Part shown: positions 7,764 to 16,167 of the stretch, piece by piece
How the letters are laid out: each line of letters begins with the position of its first letter
Numbering within the stretch: position 1 is the stretch's first letter
Source: Salirhabdus salicampi
GTDB lineage: Bacteria; Bacillota; Bacilli; Bacillales; Alkalibacillaceae
DNA: 64,000 nt
Reading direction: 5' to 3'
Assembly: GCF_024259515.1 (NCBI RefSeq)
Contig: NZ_JANBWE010000001.1
Coordinates: 682,001 to 746,000 of the forward strand
Notes under the pieces: model-generated
Database searches by the model: none
Told to the model about the DNA's origin: nothing
What the model saw: only the letters and a program-made list of their open reading frames with translations
Program-made: the position numbers and the translations under genes

Positions 7764-8762
7764 ATGAATAGAAAGAAAGTTATGCAATTTATTTCTGTTA
7801 TCGCTCTAATGTTGTTATTAGCTGCTTGTGGAAACTCTGAAACGTCAGGTAATAACTCTTCATCAGCTAACTTGTCAATGTCACTTGGTGGAACATCTGG
7901 TACTTTTTATATTCAAGGTTCATCTCTAGCTGAATATGTGAACGAAAATTCCGATAGTTTAAGAGTTATTCCGTCTACTTCAGGTGGTTCTGTTGAAAAT
8001 ACTAGACTAGTTGGATCAGGAGAAGCACAAATTGGTATGTCATTCTCTGGTGATTTATATAATGCATGGCAAGGTGAGGATCCATATGAAAACGAACTAA
8101 AAGATTTTTATGAATTAGGTCCTGCACAACAGATTAGTGGCTGGAACTTTATCGTCTTAGCCGACTCAGGAGTCGATACGTTAGAGGATTTAGTTGGAAA
8201 AACGTTTTCCCCTGGAGCACCTGGTTCTGGATCTGCGGCGGGTGCCGATTTACTCCTTAAAGAAGCAGGTTTAAGTGATGACATTAAAACGGTATATAAT
8301 GCTTGGGGTGAGTTGCCTGGAATGTTGAAGAATGGTGATATTCAAGGATTTAACCGTACTGGTGGTGTACCAATCCCTGTAGCACAGGAAATTGACGTGA
8401 CACATCCAATGAAGATTTTAGATTTAAAACCATACATGGATCAAACGAACTTTTTAGAGAAATACCCTTACTTTACAGAGTTTGTAATACCAGCAGGGTC
8501 TTATGAAGGGCAAGATAGTGAAGCAGTAACATTCGGTATGGATGTTAAGTGGGTCATTCATAAAGATGTGCCAGATGATGCTGTCCGGGAATTTTTAGAA
8601 CTTTCATATACTGAAGAAGCTTCCAGTCATTTAGATAATGTATATCCTCAACATAATCACCGTGCGGAATCTATACAACCAGTCATTCCATTACACCCAG
8701 TCGCGGAAGAATTTTGGACTGAAAAAGGATTGGATCTTGCAGACCCACTACTAAGTAAGTAA
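7764..8762 (+). CDS. TAXI-family TRAP transporter solute receptor, lipoprotein
   Basis: The protein is 332 residues with a lipoprotein signal (LLLAACG, lipidated Cys at about 22), so it should sit on the outer face of the membrane. The mature part has the TAXI hallmarks SLGGTSGTFYIQGSSLAEYV, STSGGSVENTRLV, the GxAQIGMSFSGD segment and PGAPGSGSAAGADLLL. It captures the substrate for the fused permease downstream. TAXI receptors are mostly uncharacterised, and known or proposed ligands are organic acids such as glutamate or dicarboxylates. RBS AAGGGGAG is 7 bases upstream of the ATG. Confidence 0.92.
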   Translation: MNRKKVMQFISVIALMLLLAACGNSETSGNNSSSANLSMSLGGTSGTFYIQGSSLAEYVNENSDSLRVIPSTSGGSVENTRLVGSGEAQIGMSFSGDLYNAWQGEDPYENELKDFYELGPAQQISGWNFIVLADSGVDTLEDLVGKTFSPGAPGSGSAAGADLLLKEAGLSDDIKTVYNAWGELPGMLKNGDIQGFNRTGGVPIPVAQEIDVTHPMKILDLKPYMDQTNFLEKYPYFTEFVIPAGSYEGQDSEAVTFGMDVKWVIHKDVPDDAVREFLELSYTEEASSHLDNVYPQHNHRAESIQPVIPLHPVAEEFWTEKGLDLADPLLSK

Positions 8763-8771
8763 TAGATTAAG

Positions 8772-8813
8772 AGGAAATTTAGGGTAACTACTGTACTCCT
8801 AAATTTCCTTTTT
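8772..8813 (+). terminator. Intra-operon terminator between TRAP receptor and permease
   Basis: AGGAAATTTAGG (8772-8783) pairs perfectly with CCTAAATTTCCT (8798-8809), ending in five T. It probably stops part of the transcripts or protects the upstream mRNA, giving more receptor than permease, a ratio often seen for binding-protein transporters. Confidence 0.7.
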
Positions 8814-8836
8814 AAAAGAAAGGAGGGCTTGTTTCA

Positions 8837-10804
8837 ATGAAAAAACTATTCGTCTGGTTTATGAAACTAAGCATGATGTCAAAGCAAAGGACATTACATC
8901 AACCATACAAGGCAATCTTTAGTCTGATTTGTATTGTTTTTGCCTTGTTCTATCTATATTTAGCAGGCCCGCCATTTTTAGGGAATCCAGGTACTGGGTT
9001 AAGACGCGGCTTATTTATGTTACTCGTGTTAACGATGGTATTTATGCTTTACCCTGCCACAAAAAAGTCCATTAAACAAAGACCAACCTTGTGGGATGGA
9101 TTTTTAATTATCTTAACTTTTGTATCATTCGGATACTGGATTATTTATTATAACGATCTTGTAATGAGAACTGGTGTAGCAACTACTTCTGATTCCATTA
9201 TGGGGGCCTTAGCCATTATCCTATCTTTTGAAGCTACGAGAAGGGTGATGGGCTGGCTTCTCCCGATATTAGCTGCAGTTTTCTTGCTTTATGGAAACCT
9301 AGGGCAGAAGATGCCTCACCTGTTATCCCACAGTGGGTATTCTTGGGAACGATTGGCAGCCGAAATGTTTACCCAAAATGCCATTTTCGGAATTGTATTG
9401 GAAACTACGGCTAGTTACGTAGTATTATTCGTAGTCTTTGGAGCTCTGTTGAATAATTTAGGTGCTGGTGAATTCTTTGTTCGTTTTCCGTATGCATTAA
9501 CCGCAGGATTTCGAGGGGGACCCGCCAAATCGGCTGTAGTAGCAAGTGGAATGTTAGGGATGATCTCAGGTAGTGCTACTGCGAATACAGTTGCTTCCGG
9601 CACTTTTACTATTCCATTGATGAAGAAAGCCGGCTACCGCGCCCACGTTGCAGGAGCGATTGAGCCATCTGCTTCAACAGGTGGTATGTTTATGCCACCG
9701 ATAATGGGTGCTGCTGTATTTATCATGGCCGAGATGATTAGTGTCCCTTATGTTGAAATTATGATTGCATCAATTGTACCAGCAATATTATATTTTTTCT
9801 CTGTCGCCATGATGGCGCATTTTGAGGCGCTTCGTGAAGATATAAAAGTTGTGCCAAAAAGTGAACGGGACAATCCATGGAAATTATTAAAAGAAGGCTG
9901 GTACTATTTAACGCCAATCTTTCTAGTTATCTATCTAATGTTAACTGGTATGACACCCGCTAGATCAGTTTTTTGGACAATTATTGTGTTAATGGTGATT
10001 GCGATTATAGCAAGACTTATACAAAAAGAAAAAGCAGAGAGCAGTATATCCATCTTTAAAAGGACTGGAAAGGATATTATTGACGGTCTTGAGGAAGGAT
10101 CTAATAACTCCCTTGTTATCGGGGCGGTTGTCGGTACTGTTGGTGTTATTTTAGGAATCGTTTTCTTAACGGGCCTAGGTTTTATTTTTACGACTTCTAT
10201 TATGGAACTTACTTATGGTTATGTCGCGTTAGGTGTATTGTTTGCATTTATTGCTTCCTATATTTTAGGTATGGGAATGACTGTTACGTCAGCTTACATC
10301 CTAATGGCGGTACTAGTCGCTCCCGCTATACAAGCGATGGGCGTTTCTGCATTAGCCGCTCACTTATTAGTATTTTGGTATAGTCAAACATCAAATATTT
10401 CGCCACCGGTTTCTATGGCTGCATTTGCAGGGTCAGCCATTGCGAAATCAGATCCAATTAAAACTGGTTTCACGGCACTAAAGTATTCCATTTTCTTGTT
10501 AATTATCCCTTTACTTTTCGTTTATAGCCCGATACTAATGCCTGATGGACTAACAGCTAATGCTATTCAAACCATCATTACAGCATTCATTGCCGTCATC
10601 CCGATGGCTTCCGCATTATCCGGTTTCTTGGCGCGCAAGACGAATATAGTAGAACGTTTATTACTTTTCATAAGTGCTGTTATGCTAATCATTCCGAAGC
10701 TGTATATCGCCATTATAGGTCTTGTACTCTTTATCCTGATCTATATAACGCAAAAAATAAAAATCCAGAAAAAAGTTGCAACAACACCAACTATGATGGA
10801 CTAA
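8837..10804 (+). CDS. TRAP transporter permease, fused 4TM/12TM (DctQM-type)
   Basis: The 655-residue protein is very hydrophobic, with about 18 predicted membrane segments. The N-terminal third (to about residue 200) corresponds to the small DctQ-like part and the rest to the DctM ion-coupled permease. The DctM core is recognisable in GGMFMPPIMGAAVFIMAE, the PARSVF segment and SNISPPVSMAAFAGSAIAKSDP. The fused architecture is typical of TAXI systems. It works with the receptor encoded just upstream to import an organic anion with sodium or protons. RBS AAGGAGG precedes the ATG by about 10 bases. Confidence 0.92.
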   Translation: MKKLFVWFMKLSMMSKQRTLHQPYKAIFSLICIVFALFYLYLAGPPFLGNPGTGLRRGLFMLLVLTMVFMLYPATKKSIKQRPTLWDGFLIILTFVSFGYWIIYYNDLVMRTGVATTSDSIMGALAIILSFEATRRVMGWLLPILAAVFLLYGNLGQKMPHLLSHSGYSWERLAAEMFTQNAIFGIVLETTASYVVLFVVFGALLNNLGAGEFFVRFPYALTAGFRGGPAKSAVVASGMLGMISGSATANTVASGTFTIPLMKKAGYRAHVAGAIEPSASTGGMFMPPIMGAAVFIMAEMISVPYVEIMIASIVPAILYFFSVAMMAHFEALREDIKVVPKSERDNPWKLLKEGWYYLTPIFLVIYLMLTGMTPARSVFWTIIVLMVIAIIARLIQKEKAESSISIFKRTGKDIIDGLEEGSNNSLVIGAVVGTVGVILGIVFLTGLGFIFTTSIMELTYGYVALGVLFAFIASYILGMGMTVTSAYILMAVLVAPAIQAMGVSALAAHLLVFWYSQTSNISPPVSMAAFAGSAIAKSDPIKTGFTALKYSIFLLIIPLLFVYSPILMPDGLTANAIQTIITAFIAVIPMASALSGFLARKTNIVERLLLFISAVMLIIPKLYIAIIGLVLFILIYITQKIKIQKKVATTPTMMD

Positions 10805-10827
10805 TCTAACTTGGAAGGGAAGATATT

Positions 10828-11877
10828 ATGAGTGATGTAAAACTATTAGATATCCCTATGGAGAAATATGAAGATGCTATCGTAACACTTTTAACAAAAT
10901 GTGATGTACCTTACACAGATGCGAAAATAGCGGTGAAATCATTTGCCGACGCTGACCAGACAGGTGTATATACTCATGGTATATTCCGTTTACCTCATTA
11001 TTTAAATCAATTAAAGAATCAAGATATAAATCCAAAACCGACATTTACATGGCTGGGGGAAGGTCGGCTCATTTATAAAATGGACGCGGATCATGCTTTA
11101 GGGAGTGTCGCTGCCCATTATGCTATGGAAAAGGCAATTAGTCTCGCAAAGGAGAAGGGGACGGGTGTCGTAACTGTCCGAAAAAGCAACCATTTTGGAA
11201 CAGCTGCATTTTATTCAGAGTTAGCTTCTAAACAGGGAATGATTAGTATTGTTCTATCTACAAGTTCAAAATCTATTGCACCAACAGGCAGTAAAACTCC
11301 GTTACTAGGAAATAACCCCTGGTCTGTGTCATTACCAACTTTTGATGGTCCACCAATTACACTAGATATGGCAAATAGTGTTGTTGCTAGAGGTAAGATT
11401 AGGGTGGCTGCGTCAAAAGGCGAAAAAATTCCGTACGGGTGGGCTCTTGATTCAAATGGAAAGCCAACGAATGACCCTGTTGAAGCGATAAAAGGAATTG
11501 TTCTACCGGTAGGTGAACATAAGGGTTACGGCATTTCATTATTGATTGAAATTATTGCTGGTATATTAGCAGGTGCAGCATTTGGGGAAAACAAAGTCGA
11601 CTTAGATGAGGACGGGAAACGAGATGTAGGCCACTTGATGTTTGCGATGCCAATTGAACATTGGCTACCTATAGAACAGTATAAACACCACCTAGATGAA
11701 TTGATTAAGTCGATTAAAAATGCTGAAAAAATTGACGGGATTGATGAAATATATCTGCCAGGTGAAATTGAAGCATTAAAGAGAGAAGAGCAAAGTAATC
11801 AGTTTGTCCGGATTCCGCAAAGGACATGGGAAATGATACGTACTCATTTGGAGGCAGAGGCAAACATTAAAAAGTAA
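10828..11877 (+). CDS. Ldh_2-family malate/L-lactate dehydrogenase-like oxidoreductase
   Basis: The protein is 349 residues from ATG 10828 with GGAAGGGA upstream. It has the Ldh_2 signatures DADQTGVYTHGIFRLPHY near the N-terminus (the active-site His is in THG), VTVRKSNHFGTAAFY in the middle, and the PVGEHKGYGISLLIEI segment that binds the nicotinamide. Family members reversibly oxidise 2-hydroxyacids (malate, lactate, sulfolactate, ureidoglycolate) or reduce cyclic imines using NAD(P). Its place between two transporters suggests oxidation of an imported 2-hydroxyacid or its breakdown product. Precise substrate not determinable here. Confidence 0.88.
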   Translation: MSDVKLLDIPMEKYEDAIVTLLTKCDVPYTDAKIAVKSFADADQTGVYTHGIFRLPHYLNQLKNQDINPKPTFTWLGEGRLIYKMDADHALGSVAAHYAMEKAISLAKEKGTGVVTVRKSNHFGTAAFYSELASKQGMISIVLSTSSKSIAPTGSKTPLLGNNPWSVSLPTFDGPPITLDMANSVVARGKIRVAASKGEKIPYGWALDSNGKPTNDPVEAIKGIVLPVGEHKGYGISLLIEIIAGILAGAAFGENKVDLDEDGKRDVGHLMFAMPIEHWLPIEQYKHHLDELIKSIKNAEKIDGIDEIYLPGEIEALKREEQSNQFVRIPQRTWEMIRTHLEAEANIKK

Positions 11878-11940
11878 TATAAAACTTATGAAATGTGCCG
11901 TTATTGTTTTCCAGTAACTAAAGTAGGAGGAATAAAACCA

Positions 11941-13332
11941 GTGCGCTCCACTTATACAAAGGGGATAATTTTTGGGTCTTCCATTGTAATTTTCTTGTTA
12001 TTATTCCTTCTAACCAATAATTTATCTCTACCTATTAGTCTATCAATATCTTTAATCGTCGCAAGTATTCCTTTATGGATATTTGAACCTATTCCGTATG
12101 CACAAACAGCCTTGTTATTATTAATGTTATTTATGTTATTTGATATCGTTGAAGCTGAAGTAATACTAAGTGGATTTTCAAGCTTAGCACTCTTTTTAGT
12201 AATGGCGGGATTAATGATAGGTAAGGCTGTTAATGAAACGAATCTAGGGAAACGACTAGCTTTATGGTTCTTACTTCGTTTAATGGGCTTACGGAATGGT
12301 GTGTTAATCGGTATTATCATTATACAACAAGTTTTATCTCTATTCGTCCCTGCTCCTAGCATTCGGACGGCCCTTTTATTACCAATCGTTGAGAATTTAC
12401 TTGAAGGTTTACCTCGTGGTTCTTCTGGTGTGAAAAAACAAGTGATGTTAGGTCTGGCGTATGCGGGTAACGTAAGTACGATATGTTTTTTACCTTCTGG
12501 GATTATTAATGTGATTGCAGTAGAATTTATTAATCAATATACTTCTTACACCATTTCTTATGTTATGTGGTTTCTTCTCATGATGCCAATTTGGCTACTC
12601 ATGTTACCCCTTATCTACTTCACGATTACGAAGGTTGTACATGTTGAATACTATCCAAAAAAGTTTATACAAGTACAGATAAATCGTTTGAAAGAAGAAG
12701 TTCCACCGATTAATAACGAGGAAAAAAAAGCGATTATCATTTTATTCTCGGTTGTCTTATTATGGGGAACCGAATCGCTTCACGGAATCCACCCAGCTTT
12801 CTCAGCTTTGCTTGGTGTATTATTCTTCTCTCTTCCAAGAGTTGGAATTATTAAGTGGGATAAAATCGTAAAGATTAATATGAGTCTATTTTTTATCGTA
12901 GGTGCTACTTTCTCCATTGGGAATATATTAAATCAAAATGGAACAGCCGACTATGTTGCCGATCTATTGTTACAGTCAGGTTTGGTGAACATTGCAGATC
13001 ATGATGTGCTCTTCCTGTTATTCATGATCATTATTGTTCATTTCTATCACATTATTATTACAAACATTGGGACAGCAGCCATTACTTTAATACCAATTAC
13101 TTTAAGTATGTCAAGTTCACTTGGGGTAAATCCGGTTTATATCGTTTTAATCACAAGTGTAACCTTAGTGTTTGGCTTCATTTTTGTCATTGGTACTTTG
13201 CCAAATATTTTAGTACAAGACACGAGGGTAGTTCATCAAAGGGACTTTATCGTACCTGGAACGATATTAACAATTTTTTCTGTTGGTTTAACACTGGTGA
13301 TTGCACTATACTGGTGGCCAATCTTTATATAA
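11941..13332 (+). CDS. SLC13/DASS-family sodium:anion symporter
   Basis: The start is GTG 11941, 11 bases after TAGGAGG. An upstream alternative at 11893 would put the ribosome binding site inside the coding region. It has 463 residues with about 11-12 membrane segments. The paired motif regions of divalent anion/sodium symporters are recognisable, the C-terminal one as ITNIGTAAITLIPITLSMSS and the N-terminal one around FVPAPSIRTALLLPIVENLL. The family carries dicarboxylates, citrate or sulfate. A second carrier in the same operon as a TRAP system may export a product or import a related acid. Confidence 0.82.
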   Translation: MRSTYTKGIIFGSSIVIFLLLFLLTNNLSLPISLSISLIVASIPLWIFEPIPYAQTALLLLMLFMLFDIVEAEVILSGFSSLALFLVMAGLMIGKAVNETNLGKRLALWFLLRLMGLRNGVLIGIIIIQQVLSLFVPAPSIRTALLLPIVENLLEGLPRGSSGVKKQVMLGLAYAGNVSTICFLPSGIINVIAVEFINQYTSYTISYVMWFLLMMPIWLLMLPLIYFTITKVVHVEYYPKKFIQVQINRLKEEVPPINNEEKKAIIILFSVVLLWGTESLHGIHPAFSALLGVLFFSLPRVGIIKWDKIVKINMSLFFIVGATFSIGNILNQNGTADYVADLLLQSGLVNIADHDVLFLLFMIIIVHFYHIIITNIGTAAITLIPITLSMSSSLGVNPVYIVLITSVTLVFGFIFVIGTLPNILVQDTRVVHQRDFIVPGTILTIFSVGLTLVIALYWWPIFI

Positions 13333-13355
13333 TTAATTTGAAAGGGTGAAAATTG

Positions 13356-13970
13356 ATGGGAGAAAATCAATTTGAATTTATTGCAACTACATGTGTATCA
13401 GATGCGTTAAAAGGACTTCATCATTTAGACAATGCTATTAAGCCTGTATCGGATGATTTGTCGGTAATTGGAAGAGCATATACTGTTAACTTGCAAGCGG
13501 GAGACAACTTGTTACTCTTAAAGGGCATTAAAGAGGCCCGAAAAGGGGATGTTCTCGTTGTTGATGCAAAAGGATACACAAATATGGCATCGGCAGGGGA
13601 TTTCGTTATGGGCTTAGCTCAAACATTAGGGCTAGCTGGTGTAGTCATAGACGGTGTAATACGTGATATTAAAGGGATAAGGGAACTGAATTTTCCTGTC
13701 TTTTGTAAAGGATCTACAACAGCAGCCAGTCATAAGTACGGGAAAGGCGAGATTAATGTACCCGTATCTTGTGGAGGTACTGTAATAAAACCAGGGGATA
13801 CTATTATAGGTGATGCCGATGGTGTTGTCTGTATACCGAAAGGGAAGGAAGAGGAAGTGCTGGAGGCAGCCAGGAATAAGGAACAGAAAGATATCGAACG
13901 TGAAAATAAAGTATTGGTGAACGAAGAAACTGCCCGTACATATTTAGAGGATCTTTTTTCTGAAAAATAA
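13356..13970 (+). CDS. RraA-like family protein (possible aldolase/decarboxylase)
   Basis: The protein is 204 residues from ATG 13356 (GAAAGGG upstream; a TTG at 13353 is less likely). The RraA fold signatures are present: DALKGLHHLDNAI near the N-terminus, GLAGVVIDGVIRDIKGI in the middle, where the Arg and Asp bind substrate and metal in the aldolases, and PGDTIIGDADGVVCIP near the end. Catabolic members act as 4-hydroxy-4-methyl-2-oxoglutarate aldolase or oxaloacetate decarboxylase. Others bind RNase E, which is irrelevant here given the context. A pyruvate-releasing aldolase or oxaloacetate decarboxylase fits the organic-acid theme, as inference. Confidence 0.85.
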   Translation: MGENQFEFIATTCVSDALKGLHHLDNAIKPVSDDLSVIGRAYTVNLQAGDNLLLLKGIKEARKGDVLVVDAKGYTNMASAGDFVMGLAQTLGLAGVVIDGVIRDIKGIRELNFPVFCKGSTTAASHKYGKGEINVPVSCGGTVIKPGDTIIGDADGVVCIPKGKEEEVLEAARNKEQKDIERENKVLVNEETARTYLEDLFSEK

Positions 13971-14056
13971 GAGTAATAACAGAGACAGATTCATTCTAGT
14001 TGGCAGCTTCTAATTCACCATACCAATTCTGTGACCTGGAAAAAAGAAAAAACATA

Positions 14057-14110
14057 TTGTTGCCGGTTCCCGTTATTCAGAATTTACAATTTTTACTGAA
14101 CCGGTAACAA
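14057..14110 (-). terminator. Terminator of the LysR gene, at the end of convergent genes
   Basis: TTGTTGCCGGTTC (14057-14069) pairs with GAACCGGTAACAA (14098-14110) with one G-T pair. On the minus strand the hairpin is followed by TGTTTTTTCTTTTTT, so it terminates the LysR gene. It may also end the plus-strand operon. Confidence 0.7.
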
Positions 14111-14139
14111 CAACCAGGAAACGGGGGGATAGAAGTCTA

Positions 14140-15006
14140 CTATTCTCTAATATGATAAAAATCCCGTATAAAGTTTACGAATGCGGATACAACGTTAAGG
14201 TCAAGGAACTCCTTGCGATATAGCATAGATGTTTTACGTAAAACCTTTTGATTATTATAAGTTAAGTCAAATGTATGTAATTGGTCTTCGTCTTTTAAAC
14301 TTATGCTCGGGAATATTCCGTACCCTAATCCTTTTTTTACCAGCTCTTTGCATGTTTCAATTCTATCTACTTCCATTGATACTCTTGGTCGAACATTAAA
14401 TGTATGCTGCCACCACCCGTCAAAAGTTTGTTTTAAACCAGCATCGGTTTGATATCTAATTAAATTTAAGTTTGGCAACTCACTTAAATCAATCTCTTCC
14501 TTGGATGCTATCGAAATGGGTTCTCTATTTAACGTTAGTTGCGCATCTGACCAATTATGCTCCCCACGTAAGATGGCAATTTGAACATCTTCACCTTGGA
14601 GTAATTGTAATACATTTGAACTCCAACCTGTTGTTAAGTTAATTTCAACATTTGGGTATTTCGAGATAAAACCTTCAAGTAAAACGGGTAATTGGTATAG
14701 AGCAAAATTACTCGAAATCCCAAGCCGTAACGTACCTTGAACATCTTCTTTTAAGTTTTCAATATTGTCTTTTGTTTTGTGTAACTCTTTTAACATTTTC
14801 CTTGCATATTGAACTAAATATTCACCTTCATTCGTAAAGTGGACCCCTTTGCTTCCTCTGTAAATAATTTTTGTGTTAAATTCTTTTTCAATTTGCTTTA
14901 TTCGATAAGTTAAAGCAGGCTGTGAGATATATAATTTTTGTGCGGTTTTCGTTATAGTGCCTTCTTCGTATAGTTGTAGTAAAAGCTCCCAATCTTTTTC
15001 AATCAT
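14140..15006 (-). CDS. LysR-family transcriptional regulator
   Basis: The protein is 288 residues from ATG 15006, set by AAAGGAG 8 bases upstream. A longer frame to 15168 would run through the divergent gene. The N-terminal winged helix-turn-helix is clear (TITKTAQKLYISQPALTYRIKQIEKEF, about residues 16-42). The effector domain follows, starting LRLGISSNFALYQLP. It is separated by only 43 bases from the divergent AbrB-like pair and converges on the TRAP operon, so it probably controls one or both in response to an organic-acid ligand. The RraA-side operon also carries a GTATAC-type operator that is not typical for LysR. Confidence 0.9.
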   Translation of the reverse strand: MIEKDWELLLQLYEEGTITKTAQKLYISQPALTYRIKQIEKEFNTKIIYRGSKGVHFTNEGEYLVQYARKMLKELHKTKDNIENLKEDVQGTLRLGISSNFALYQLPVLLEGFISKYPNVEINLTTGWSSNVLQLLQGEDVQIAILRGEHNWSDAQLTLNREPISIASKEEIDLSELPNLNLIRYQTDAGLKQTFDGWWQHTFNVRPRVSMEVDRIETCKELVKKGLGYGIFPSISLKDEDQLHTFDLTYNNQKVLRKTSMLYRKEFLDLNVVSAFVNFIRDFYHIRE

Positions 15007-15049
15007 ATAGCAACTCCTTTTTTTGTTGTTTATAGAGAGGGTAATGAAA

Positions 15050-15547
15050 ATGGATACATTATTATTTTTAGCGATTGCGTTCGTTGGTGGTTCGTTAGGG
15101 TCAAAACTGAAAATCCCAGCCGGCGCTTTAATGGGATCGATGATTTTAATAGGGACATGGCAGTGCATCGGTTACTTTGAGCCGTTAGAGGTACATTCGA
15201 TGATTAAGTGGATTGGCCAAAGCATTCTTGGGGTCACATTAGCGCTGATGTTTAAGAAGAATACTATGAAATTAAGTAAATATATTACTATATTCATTGT
15301 TTTATTTGGATTTTTAACGATTGTATATTCGGCTCTCATTGCGTGGTTCATGACACTGATAACAAATTTAAATTTTATAAATGCTTACTTAGCTGTTATC
15401 CCTGGTGGTTTTGCGGAGATGTTAATTCTGACAGACACAATTGGTGGTAATGTCTCAGGTGTAGCTCTGTTCCATTTTATTCGGTTGATGTTATTACTTC
15501 TTACGATTCCATATATACTCAAATGGCTGAATGCAAAACAAAATTAA
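15050..15547 (+). CDS. AbrB_2-family membrane protein, N-terminal-half type
   Basis: The protein is about 165 residues. ATG 15050 is preferred (GAGAGG 9 bases upstream); ATG 15044 is possible. It has about five membrane segments with the repeat-defining features GGSLGSKLKIPAGALMGSMI and VIPGGFAEMLILTDTIGGN. This is one half of the 10-TM AbrB/COG3180 family (sometimes labelled ammonia monooxygenase or AbrB duplication), which normally carries two such repeats in about 350 residues. The second half is the next gene. Role unproven; possibly a transporter subunit. It is not the DNA-binding AbrB. Confidence 0.75.
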   Translation: MDTLLFLAIAFVGGSLGSKLKIPAGALMGSMILIGTWQCIGYFEPLEVHSMIKWIGQSILGVTLALMFKKNTMKLSKYITIFIVLFGFLTIVYSALIAWFMTLITNLNFINAYLAVIPGGFAEMLILTDTIGGNVSGVALFHFIRLMLLLLTIPYILKWLNAKQN

Positions 15548-15566
15548 AAGTAGGTAGTGAATTTTC

Positions 15567-16049
15567 TTGAACATTGTACAAATCATTTTTTTAGCAATAT
15601 TAGGTTCTTTGATAGGGTACTATCTTCAAATACCAATTGGGGTTCTTGTTGGTAGTTTTGTGTTTGTTTTAATTGCTCAATTAGCTTGGTTACATATGAA
15701 CCCACTTCCAAAAAAAGTCCGGTTTTATGCACAAGTGCTGATTGGTGGTGTAGCAGGTTTAAATATTAATCGTGACATATTGGTACAGTTCAAAGATTTA
15801 ATAATACCGAGCATTCTATCCGTAATACTACACATTTTGTTTTCCATCGGGATGGCGTATATTCTGATAAAGTTTTTACGTACTGATAGAGTGACAGCGA
15901 TTACATCCATAATTCCAGCTGGTATGAGTGAAATTATCTTTATTGCAAAAGAATTGGAAACGGATGTCCAACTCGTCATTATCACGCATTTGTATAGAGT
16001 GATGATGATTATTACCTTAATTCCTTTATTAATGAAATTTCTTTTATAA
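15567..16049 (+). CDS. AbrB_2-family membrane protein, C-terminal-half type
   Basis: The protein is 160 residues from TTG 15567 with a weak AGGTAGTG upstream; no ATG lies near the N-terminus. It repeats the architecture of its neighbour: GSLIGYYLQIPIGVLVGSFV at the start and SIIPAGMSEIIFIAKELETD in the place of the partner's PGGFAEM motif. The two genes are 19 bases apart and probably form a heteromer equal to one full-length AbrB-like protein. The pair lies between a LysR regulator and a tricarballylate dehydrogenase-like gene, which suggests a link to tricarboxylate use. Transport function is inference only. Confidence 0.72.
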   Translation: MNIVQIIFLAILGSLIGYYLQIPIGVLVGSFVFVLIAQLAWLHMNPLPKKVRFYAQVLIGGVAGLNINRDILVQFKDLIIPSILSVILHILFSIGMAYILIKFLRTDRVTAITSIIPAGMSEIIFIAKELETDVQLVIITHLYRVMMIITLIPLLMKFLL

Positions 16050-16167
16050 CATAAAAGTTATTTATAGCTAATGATAAAATTTCAATATTTCACTTATGCT
16101 ATTTTCTATTTTAATATATTTATAGGTGTTTGAATAGTTGGAAAATACAAAAAATGAGGTGGGAATT

